35,648 nucleotides of DNA from Candidatus Woesebacteria bacterium RIFCSPLOWO2_01_FULL_44_24b (GTDB lineage Bacteria > Patescibacteriota > Microgenomatia > UBA8517): contig MGHM01000007.1 of assembly GCA_001793235.1 (NCBI GenBank), positions 1-35,648 on the forward strand, read 5' to 3'. The notes under the pieces are model-generated. The model worked only from the letters and a program-made list of their open reading frames with translations. It was not told the origin of the DNA and searched no databases. A program made the translations under genes and the position numbers. Of this stretch, positions 1 to 7,849 are shown piece after piece (within the stretch, counting starts at the first letter, position 1; every line of letters starts with the position of its first letter).

Positions 1-78
1 GAAGTTCCAACTGACTTACCCACAGATTTTCCTACCGATTTTCCCCCTTTGCCAGACGACTATTCAGAGTCCTATTAA
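1..78 (+). CDS. C-terminal end of a truncated CDS with a PTD-x repeat (…EVPTDLPTDFPTDFPPLPDDYSESY*)
   Basis: Open frame from base 1 to TAA at 76-78, 9 nt upstream of the next ATG. Confidence 0.55.
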   Translation, partial: EVPTDLPTDFPTDFPPLPDDYSESY

Positions 79-87
79 ATTACTGCT

Positions 88-1905
88 ATGCCTAAAAATA
101 GACATGGTTTTGCTCATGTTTTAGTTATCATAGCATTTTTTGTAATTATCGCAGCTGGGGCATTCTTTTTAGTTTCTTCTATAAAAACGCCGACTCAAGA
201 GATAAAAATTCCAGACAAAATATCTTCCCAAAGAGTTACCGGAAATGCCAAAGTACTTCCCGAAGACGAGGGCATCGATACTCCTCGTTATAAAGAAAGT
301 TTTGTCAGTCTCCCCATAGGAAAATATGGAGGTGTTGTCACTCTAAATTTGAAAAAGGGTGGGAGCGCATATTTGACTATACCCAAAGACACGGTGAACG
401 GAAGCTTAGCCGAACTCTCAGAATTTTCTCAAATGCCCACATCTGAAACCCATGTGCCTTTATACGAGGACCTGGGGTATGGAGTTAACGTTGCCTTTAC
501 TGACATTGACGGACTCCCTAACCCAGTTTTTCTAGTGTTTGATTTTTCAAATGGCAAAAGATTAGAAGAGTTTAAGAAACTTGATGAATCTCTTATTAAC
601 TATTGCGACTACAGTAAAGCCTACTTTAGTCCAGAGATCTGTCAAGCTTTGATTGGTATTCCGGCTAGCCAAACTTTGGGCAAAAAATACGCTGCTGTTT
701 CGCCTAAAAACGCTTTGGATGGTCGTACACCAACGTTTCCCCTTTATTCATATTATTTAGGAGTTGACGATATCTTGGTTCTTAGGATTGATCTTTTTAA
801 TGAAAGCTCGGTAATTGCTGTTCCACAGCCTTTATCTCGCGAACTTGCTACTGATATCGTTAACAGTACTTTTGGCAAATATTCCGTTGAGTACGAAGAG
901 TATGAAGCTTTTGGACTTACTGAAAAATTGGAATTATCTCTTCCTGAAGATATTCTGGGTACAATGGTGGTCCATGATTTGGAGTTTTATGACTTCAAAA
1001 GTTATTTTGCGGGAAAGTATTTAGAGGGGGTTGTCAAAAACCCTCAAGACCTCGAATATCTTCGTGAGAAAAACTTAGAGGGAGCCGAAAACTTATTGTT
1101 ATTTTTCTCTCGAGTTTCTGGCGAAACAGTGCAGGATTCAGAAAGCGCAGCAAATTTGCGAAAAGCAGTGAAAGCGGGCCTGCCGGGAGCCCTCGAGGCA
1201 AAAAGTAAACTACTGGACAAGATAACTGCCGGCCTTAAAGATCAAGACTTCCAAGATTATGAATTGGTTCACGCAGTTGAGAGCGTTTTTGTTTTAACCA
1301 ATGGCCTAAATTACAAAACCTCTAATCAATCATCTAGTATATTAGACTTATTTATCAAGCCAACCTTGGCTCAAAATACAAATGAGGATGAAGAGGCCCA
1401 AAGAGTAGCCCGAGAAGAAGCAAAAGAAGAAATAGACAGGGTTTTATCTGAAGAAACTACTTCGGTTGACGAGTTGTATAACGCTTTTTCATTGGCAGAT
1501 GCAATAAGCGATGAAGGCGCAAAAGAAGAAATCAAAGTAAAAACAGAGGCGGAACTAAATAATGAAATAGAAAACGCAACTGACAGCGCAACGTTGTATC
1601 GACTGGCTAAAGAATGTACTTTTTGGGGATATGATGATGTCGAGGGAAGTTTATGCCACGAGCTTGTACAGTCTGTTCTTGCTGATGTAGAGGGCAGATG
1701 CCATGACATCTTATGGGGCAACAAGAATGCACTAGAGGACATAATCAAAAAAAGTAAGGGGCTTCGAGATTTTGGCAAAAACGAAGTGAACGACCTGTAC
1801 GAAACTTGTAAAAATTTGCTTTATAAAGACGGATTTGATATCGCCGGGGAGAAGGGATATCCAATTCCCCAAGCTCCCAAACTGCCTCCCTTCCCCAATC
1901 AGTAG
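88..1905 (+). CDS. Hypothetical membrane-anchored/secreted protein (605 aa)
   Basis: Long ORF with N-terminal hydrophobic segment HVLVIIAFFVIIAAGAFFLV. Confidence 0.85.
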   Translation: MPKNRHGFAHVLVIIAFFVIIAAGAFFLVSSIKTPTQEIKIPDKISSQRVTGNAKVLPEDEGIDTPRYKESFVSLPIGKYGGVVTLNLKKGGSAYLTIPKDTVNGSLAELSEFSQMPTSETHVPLYEDLGYGVNVAFTDIDGLPNPVFLVFDFSNGKRLEEFKKLDESLINYCDYSKAYFSPEICQALIGIPASQTLGKKYAAVSPKNALDGRTPTFPLYSYYLGVDDILVLRIDLFNESSVIAVPQPLSRELATDIVNSTFGKYSVEYEEYEAFGLTEKLELSLPEDILGTMVVHDLEFYDFKSYFAGKYLEGVVKNPQDLEYLREKNLEGAENLLLFFSRVSGETVQDSESAANLRKAVKAGLPGALEAKSKLLDKITAGLKDQDFQDYELVHAVESVFVLTNGLNYKTSNQSSSILDLFIKPTLAQNTNEDEEAQRVAREEAKEEIDRVLSEETTSVDELYNAFSLADAISDEGAKEEIKVKTEAELNNEIENATDSATLYRLAKECTFWGYDDVEGSLCHELVQSVLADVEGRCHDILWGNKNALEDIIKKSKGLRDFGKNEVNDLYETCKNLLYKDGFDIAGEKGYPIPQAPKLPPFPNQ

Positions 1906-1935
1906 TGGACAGCATAACCAATCTTTTCTTTTACC

Positions 1936-2415
1936 TTACTTCCCTGCATATGCTTTTTCTAGATCTTTAATTACAATTTTGTGCATCTTAAGCATGGCCT
2001 GCATTACCTTGCCTGATTTATCCTTAGCCAGCAACTCATTTAGCTGTTTTGGAATAACTTGCCATGACACTCCGAATTTATCTTTTAACCAACCACACTG
2101 GGATTCTTCTCCCCCATCAGAAGTAAGTTTATTCCAAAAGTAATCCACTTCTTGCTGATCCTTGCAGTCAATTATAAAAGAAATTGCTTCATTAAATTTG
2201 AAAGTGGGGCCGGCATTCATTAAGATGAACTCTTGCCCATCAAGCACGATTGTTACAATCTGTATTTCCCCAGAGGGAGTATCTTTATAATTTTCTTCAT
2301 TGTTAATTTTTGAATTTTTACCGCTGCCCGGAGCGGAATTGAAAATAGAAGTATAAAGCTTCGCAGCTTCCAAAGCTTCTTTCTCAAACCATAAAAATGG
2401 TGTTATCTTTTGCAT
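1936..2415 (-). CDS. VOC / PhnB-like (3-demethylubiquinone-9 3-methyltransferase-like) family protein
   Basis: MQKITPFLWFEKEALEAAKLYTSIFNSA… and LTSDGGEESQCGWLKDKFGVSWQVIP are typical of the family. Confidence 0.9.
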   Translation of the reverse strand: MQKITPFLWFEKEALEAAKLYTSIFNSAPGSGKNSKINNEENYKDTPSGEIQIVTIVLDGQEFILMNAGPTFKFNEAISFIIDCKDQQEVDYFWNKLTSDGGEESQCGWLKDKFGVSWQVIPKQLNELLAKDKSGKVMQAMLKMHKIVIKDLEKAYAGK

Positions 2416-2469
2416 TTTTAATTATAACTCAAGACTTTAATGTTATTTTAATAAGATAAGATTGTAACG

Positions 2470-2880
2470 CTACAAAAGGTCAAAGGCTTTTTTCTCATCT
2501 TCGTACTTCATAACTTTCTTAACTTTTCCTATTTTCATCCAGTCATAACCAATACTTTCTTCGTTTAGGATAATTTGGACGTCTAAACTTTTAACCTTAA
2601 TTGCAAAGAAATGCGCTTCGGCTGGTCCCTTAGTTTTACTCACAAACTTAACTGAGAAGTTCAGGTCTTTAACTTCCTCGAACTCTTTAATTCCATACTC
2701 TTCAAACATTTCTCTTACTGCCGTATCACTCTTGTCTTCTCGTTCTTCAATACCACCAAAAGTAACGGTCCATTCATCATCGTAACCATTAAAGGGCTTG
2801 TTGTGCCGCAAAAGAAATCTTTTATCTCCCTCGGGGTCAACTGTCCAAACAATCACTGCGATTTTCTGACGTCTTTTCAT
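2470..2880 (-). CDS. NUDIX hydrolase
   Basis: Nudix-box-like GGIEEREDKSDTAVREMFEEYGI. Confidence 0.85.
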   Translation of the reverse strand: MKRRQKIAVIVWTVDPEGDKRFLLRHNKPFNGYDDEWTVTFGGIEEREDKSDTAVREMFEEYGIKEFEEVKDLNFSVKFVSKTKGPAEAHFFAIKVKSLDVQIILNEESIGYDWMKIGKVKKVMKYEDEKKAFDLL

Positions 2881-2903
2881 ACCTAAAGTATAGCAAAAGA
2901 TTT

Positions 2904-3659
2904 TTATCCTTCAATTGGATCAAGAGTTAAGCAACCAGGAAACTGATATGAATCCTCATCGTAAACAGTTTCGTCTCCTATATAATCCTCCCAAGATATA
3001 TACAAAGCTTTTATTTTTGTCAACGTTTCCTCTTTTATGGATTCATCTAAAAATGCAAACGGGCAAACATGCTCCGGCGGATTACCTCCTTTTAAAATTC
3101 CCATCTCTACAGCACCAAATCCTTCAGGGGCACCATTGTTAAAGTCGCTTACTTCCCCTACTATTTGTCCAGCTGTTACTTTATCCCCTACTTTGACCTT
3201 AAGGTTTATCAAGTGCTCTGTTTCATAAATCCACTTTTGCATCTTTCCATCAGCTGTTACTTGGACAGAAAAATCTCCGCTCCAAAGTGTTGGTATCGCT
3301 GCCACCACTCCATCCACCAAAGATCTAGCTGGGGTACCCAAAGGTACTACAAAAGTTGGCTGAGGATTGGCTTTATCTTTATTAGTGCTAGAAGTATCAG
3401 CGGGAATAACAAAACCGTAATCCATAAAAAGTCGATTAAACTGTAGTCTTTCTTTTGTAAATTTAAAATCAGAAAAATTAACTCCTATACTTTTCAATTT
3501 CAGCGGGGGTTCGTCTGAATTTGAAGCGGGGTTGGTTTGGACATAGTTAACCTGATTTACCTGCGGGCTACCGGGCGCTTTTAACGCTACTAATATCAAA
3601 GCGACTACAGCCAAAATCCCGACAATCACAACTATTGCTGCAAAACCTTTTTGAGGCAT
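2904..3659 (-). CDS. Membrane-anchored protein with M23/lipoyl-like β-domain
   Basis: N-terminal TM; VPLGTPARSLVDGVVAAI…VKVGDKVTAGQIVGEVSDF resembles the M23/biotinyl-like fold. Confidence 0.6.
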   Translation of the reverse strand: MPQKGFAAIVVIVGILAVVALILVALKAPGSPQVNQVNYVQTNPASNSDEPPLKLKSIGVNFSDFKFTKERLQFNRLFMDYGFVIPADTSSTNKDKANPQPTFVVPLGTPARSLVDGVVAAIPTLWSGDFSVQVTADGKMQKWIYETEHLINLKVKVGDKVTAGQIVGEVSDFNNGAPEGFGAVEMGILKGGNPPEHVCPFAFLDESIKEETLTKIKALYISWEDYIGDETVYDEDSYQFPGCLTLDPIEG

Positions 3660-3694
3660 TAACTAATCCTAGCAGAAATGGCGGTTCGGTTGCA

Positions 3695-4108
3695 TTAGGG
3701 CTGGAGGATACTCACGCGGTTGCCTTCTGAATCTTGAAAGCTTACCCACAACCCCACTCCAGGGATATCCTGTGGTTTGCCTAACATCTTTCCTCCTGCT
3801 TTTTTAATCATCGTCGTAGCCTTTTTGACATCGTCTACCGAGATGACAAATGAAGGATAAGGACTAGCTGATTTTGATTTCTGATAAAATCCTCCATTGA
3901 TGGCCCCGGGGTTTTTAGGCCTTTGAGCTTTTTTATCAACTGCAGTTGTGATTGCCAAAACATAATGCCCCATACTTGGACCAGCGTCGCTCATCCCCCA
4001 ACCAAAAGCCGACTTATAAAATTTACTAACGCGCTTAGCGTCTTTGTAAGGCATTTCAAAGTGAACTACAGGGTTTGATTTCATTTTATTGTATAAACCT
4101 ACTTGCAT
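3695..4108 (-). CDS. VOC family (glyoxalase-like) protein
   Basis: VVHFEMPYKDAKRVSKFYKSAFGWGM…GLWVSFQDSEGNRVSILQP. Confidence 0.9.
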   Translation of the reverse strand: MQVGLYNKMKSNPVVHFEMPYKDAKRVSKFYKSAFGWGMSDAGPSMGHYVLAITTAVDKKAQRPKNPGAINGGFYQKSKSASPYPSFVISVDDVKKATTMIKKAGGKMLGKPQDIPGVGLWVSFQDSEGNRVSILQP

Positions 4109-4325
4109 TAAGAACAGTCATGTTGATAACTTTCTCTCCTCTCTTGGTAAAGATAATATCATTTTTATCAAGGGCTGACTTATCGCTCTTTTTTGCCTCC
4201 TCAAAAATAACATGCAGAGCGTCTCCTTCTCTGTCGTAAGTCAGCCACAAAGGAGGCCTTTGCATCTTCATTATGTGATGCAGCCCCAGCTTTGGAAGAA
4301 TGCTTGTTACAAATGTTTGCTCCAT
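4086..4325 (-). CDS. DUF2283-like small protein (possible antitoxin partner)
   Basis: WLTYDREGDALHVIFEE…VINMTVLNASRFI resembles DUF2283; overlaps both neighbours. Confidence 0.55.
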   Translation of the reverse strand: MEQTFVTSILPKLGLHHIMKMQRPPLWLTYDREGDALHVIFEEAKKSDKSALDKNDIIFTKRGEKVINMTVLNASRFIQ

Positions 4326-4621
4326 ATTGTTTCTTTCTTAAATAACCACTTCGGGTCACTAGACTCATAAGCCGTAATAATAAACCCGTCCTTGGTTGTT
4401 TCTTTGTATACTACCACAAGATAGTGATTTTTAGAAATTTCCAGAACTGCCAGTTTCTCGTCTCCAGAGCCTCGTAGAATATAATCTGGGTTTTTAACCG
4501 TGGACAGCACTTTACGCTGTTTGTCTGTAAGATTCGGATGCATCAAAACAATATGTTTCCATCGCTCATCGGTTAAGCGAATTTTAATACCGTTTTTGGA
4601 AGTTATTGTGGCAATAATCAT
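4307..4621 (-). CDS. PBECR-like / RelE-fold-like putative nuclease (possible toxin)
   Basis: LTDERWKHIVLMHPNL…VKNPDYILRG…HYLVVVYKETTKDGFIITAYES; precedes and overlaps the DUF2283-like gene. Confidence 0.55.
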   Translation of the reverse strand: MIIATITSKNGIKIRLTDERWKHIVLMHPNLTDKQRKVLSTVKNPDYILRGSGDEKLAVLEISKNHYLVVVYKETTKDGFIITAYESSDPKWLFKKETIWSKHL

Positions 4622-4659
4622 TTCCTAAATATACCAAGAGGCGGTTTGGGTGGCTATGG

Positions 4660-5226
4660 TTAGATAGATCTAGATTTTTCAATAGTTGCAAAAACCCAAT
4701 CAATGAATTTCAAGACTTTAGGGTGATAGTGGAATAAATAAAACTCATACTTTTCTATTGATAAAAATAAATGGCTATTGCCCCACATTGTTATCGTGCT
4801 CTCAAGATTAAGCAATACTGCCAAGTGCAGTGAATCGCTCTCACCCTTCGGATCATCAACTGACCTGTGCGCGGACCACTTGTTAGCAAGAACATTAACC
4901 ACGCCTTTGCTATCAAGAATATCATACCAAATTTGTTTTAGTTCTCCATCCTCGGGTTCACAAATCATTTCTTTTTTTTGAAGAAAAATCAAAAAATGCT
5001 TTAGCCTCCGTAACTGGTTAATATAAGCTTGTACTTCAAACTTGATTATAGTATTTGCTTGCATCCGCATCGCAGCATCTACTATCCCCATTCGATCTTT
5101 AAGAGAGTAAGGTTCTCCCAGCTCTTCTAGTTTAACGAAATTAGAGTAATGATATGTGAGAGATTCATCCAATACTCTCTTTAGTGAAGATGCTTGGTGT
5201 TCCTTGATTAGTTTTTTGTAATCCAT
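4660..5226 (-). CDS. Hypothetical protein (188 aa, helical)
   Basis: Long ORF, codirectional with neighbours. Confidence 0.7.
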   Translation of the reverse strand: MDYKKLIKEHQASSLKRVLDESLTYHYSNFVKLEELGEPYSLKDRMGIVDAAMRMQANTIIKFEVQAYINQLRRLKHFLIFLQKKEMICEPEDGELKQIWYDILDSKGVVNVLANKWSAHRSVDDPKGESDSLHLAVLLNLESTITMWGNSHLFLSIEKYEFYLFHYHPKVLKFIDWVFATIEKSRSI

Positions 5227-5265
5227 GAGCGGTAGATCAAAAGTGTTTTGAGATAATATGGCTAG

Positions 5266-5973
5266 TTATTTTTCAGCTTGAAACATCTCCTGTCGAGCAA
5301 GTGGAATCACAATTTTAGTCGTATCACTAGAATATAAAATTAGGCAAAACAAGAAATGTTGAGATGGAATGCTTATACCTTTAAAGAAGTTTTCATTAAT
5401 TAAAGATAATGAAAGCCCAATCGTCCAGCACCCCTTTTTTATAGGATTTGATTTTATTTTATTATAGTAAGTTAGTAGCACTTTATGGCGCCAATTCTCA
5501 CTGTTCATTTGATCTGGGAAAGTAATAACCTGATCGCGAATTATTTCGACATAATTCTCCAAGAAAGCGGTCCAATTACTATCTTTTGTCGTAAGTTCGT
5601 CTTTAACACCTATGAAGGTCAAAAATTTGTGCAATTGATCTTTGAGAATTGGGAAGGAAACAACTTTAGTTATTTCCTTCATCAATAAATTATTATCTGG
5701 AACCTGTTTAAGCCTTACTATCGTATCGTTAAGTTTGACTAACATTTCCATGGCTGGAATCGAGTGCTCGATGGAAATATGGAGAGTCCAATCACAAAAA
5801 AACTTTAATGGAATAAACTCTCGTTTCTTTTCCATATTTGGGAATTCCAGATATTTTCTTACCAGAACCATGAGATATGAGACATCGCTTTCGGACAAAT
5901 CCCTTTTTGCACAAAGACTATCAAGTTTAGTCTTAATATCAACCTTCACGTTGGGCGTATTATAAGCCCTCAA
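5266..5973 (-). CDS. Hypothetical protein (235 aa)
   Basis: Long ORF, 40 bp upstream of the previous gene, same strand. Confidence 0.7.
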   Translation of the reverse strand: MRAYNTPNVKVDIKTKLDSLCAKRDLSESDVSYLMVLVRKYLEFPNMEKKREFIPLKFFCDWTLHISIEHSIPAMEMLVKLNDTIVRLKQVPDNNLLMKEITKVVSFPILKDQLHKFLTFIGVKDELTTKDSNWTAFLENYVEIIRDQVITFPDQMNSENWRHKVLLTYYNKIKSNPIKKGCWTIGLSLSLINENFFKGISIPSQHFLFCLILYSSDTTKIVIPLARQEMFQAEK

Positions 5974-6020
5974 ACTGAGAAGTTCAAAAACGCTATCAAA
6001 ATATGTGGTAAAATCTACTC

Positions 6021-6416
6021 ATGGAAGAAAATAAGGATATTTCTATATTATATGTCGAGGACGACCCTTCCTTGGCAAAATTATTCGAAAAATTACTTAC
6101 TTCTTTGAACTATAAGGTCGACTTGTCATACGACGGCGCGGACGCTATAGAGAAAATAAAAGCAAAATACTACCACATTATTTTGTTAGACTTAATGCTC
6201 CCCAAATATAGCGGCACAGAAGTGTTGTATGCGATTAACAAAGAAGGTTTAAAATACGGTAAAGTGATAATACTTACAAATCTTGCATGGGATGAATTTG
6301 CCCAAAAAACAAAAGAAAATTATGGCGTTCAGGATTACTTGGTAAAATCTAACTACCAACCACAGCAGGTCGCAGAAATTATTCAGAAGCGACTAATGGA
6401 ATTACAATCTTCTTAA
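6021..6416 (+). CDS. Response regulator receiver-domain protein
   Basis: ISILYVEDDPSLAKLFEKLL…IILLDLMLPKYSGTEVL…IILTNLA…DYLVKSNY. Confidence 0.95.
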   Translation: MEENKDISILYVEDDPSLAKLFEKLLTSLNYKVDLSYDGADAIEKIKAKYYHIILLDLMLPKYSGTEVLYAINKEGLKYGKVIILTNLAWDEFAQKTKENYGVQDYLVKSNYQPQQVAEIIQKRLMELQSS

Positions 6417-6478
6417 TCAGCTTTGTAAGAGACTGGGGCAAACAAAAACTGCTGGGGTTAGTTGCTATACTATCGGAA

Positions 6479-6976
6479 ATGACAGAGAGAAAAGATACCT
6501 TTGTACAAGGAGAATCTGAAGAAACAGATCCTTACAGGGACCCGTACTGTGCAAGAGTCGTCGACCTTTATTATCCAAGCGGCAAAAAGTTCAGAAAGGT
6601 TTATTTAGTTTTTCTTGACTTAAAAGACGGAAGATTTAGACAAATGAAAATTCGAGATTCGCAAAAACAAGTTCACTTAGGAGTTTCAACAAGAGATATT
6701 GTGGACAAGGAAACAGGGGCACTTGGAGAAACCACAGAGGAAGATATTAAAACGGCTTCCAAACTTCTCAGTGATTCCTTCGGGAGGCACTTAGACCAGG
6801 AATATCGCCAAAAAGGAATAATTGTGGATAGCCCTATGAATTGGGATAAAGAATGGTTGCCTAAGGCCTATGACGATCAAACGGTATATAACAACGAAAG
6901 GTATCCCCGTAGGTATCAATGGTCCGAGAAACAACAAAAATGGTTTATGCCAAAAGACCGCCAAGATATCAACTGA
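6479..6976 (+). CDS. Hypothetical protein (165 aa)
   Basis: ORF with good coding character. Confidence 0.65.
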   Translation: MTERKDTFVQGESEETDPYRDPYCARVVDLYYPSGKKFRKVYLVFLDLKDGRFRQMKIRDSQKQVHLGVSTRDIVDKETGALGETTEEDIKTASKLLSDSFGRHLDQEYRQKGIIVDSPMNWDKEWLPKAYDDQTVYNNERYPRRYQWSEKQQKWFMPKDRQDIN

Positions 6977-7022
6977 GATGACCCAAACATAGGTTAACCA
7001 AAACAAAAAACTGCTGGGGGTT

Positions 7023-7247
7023 TTACTGATTTGCTACGTAGTAATCAAGCAAACGACGGATCATTCCCTGATATGATGCCTTATGCTTTTTGGCTGCCTT
7101 TTTAAAAAAATCGAGACTATTTTGTGTCAGTGTTAAAGTTACTCTAGTTTTTTTCTCACGCAAAATTAAGCTTTCAGGGCGGGGTAAGAAATCACTTACC
7201 ACCCTAGCCTCTATCGGTTCGTTACTGTATTTGATTTTGCTTTTCAT
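7023..7247 (-). CDS. brnA: BrnA-like / CopG-type antitoxin
   Basis: Translation from Met-13 of the 86-aa ORF: …KKTRVTLTLTQNSLDFFKKAAKKHKASYQGMIRRLLDYYVANQ; downstream of and overlapping brnT. Confidence 0.75.
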   Translation of the reverse strand: MKSKIKYSNEPIEARVVSDFLPRPESLILREKKTRVTLTLTQNSLDFFKKAAKKHKASYQGMIRRLLDYYVANQ

Positions 7248-7431
7248 ATATTTTCTTACCTTCCCTCCAAAATCCTGCTCCAAATATGCGAATTTTACTA
7301 CTGCGGTACGTAAAACGAACAGTTAATATGCTTCCTTCCACTTTACCGAAACAATAATAGCGCTTTTCGACTTTGCTATGTGCTAAATCTTTAGCAATAA
7401 CACGCTTTTGATCTAAAAATGCATAGGTCAC
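7222..7431 (-). pseudogene. brnT: BrnT-family toxin, apparently N-terminally truncated
   Basis: FLDQKRVIAKDLAHSKVEKRYYCFGKVEGSILTVRFTYRSSKIRIFGAGFWREGKKIYEKQNQ matches the BrnT core; the usual N-terminal WD..K...N..KHGISFE.A segment is absent; GTG start overlaps the upstream stop. Confidence 0.7.
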
Positions 7432-7834
7432 AGTTTGGGCATCAGCTCTTTATACTTCTCCACTTTCTGCTGTTTAGTCAGAGCCGCGTAGCGCGGCGAG
7501 GGTGAGGGCAGAATAATCTTCTCTACTTCATCAAACTCTTTGAAATTTCTTTTAAACAGTGTTTCGGCAAATCTACTCGAGAAATATATTTTTTCTATCG
7601 CATTATTTTGCAAAATACCCGGAATAGCGCCGTTAACAACAATATTTTTGAGGTTCATGTCCAGGTTACTATTGTTTTGCCGCTCGCACTCAAGAATTAT
7701 GTCCGAAAGCGCCATTTGAAGGTCAACAAAAAGTTGCTGTTGCGCGAGCTTGGTCTTGAGCTCCCGCTCATACACTCCTCCAGTATCGGCCAGAACTGGT
7801 TGCGGCCATTGGCATAAAACCACTCATCAAGCAC
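7428..7834 (-). pseudogene. 5'-truncated, frameshifted uracil-DNA-glycosylase-superfamily remnant
   Basis: One frame encodes LDEWFYANGRNQFWPILEE (from 7834), the other continues VYERELKTKLAQQQLF…ECERQNNSNLDMNLKNI…PSPSPRYAALTKQQKVEKYKELMPKL*. Confidence 0.7.
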
Positions 7835-7849
7835 GAGCTATTCTAGCGC

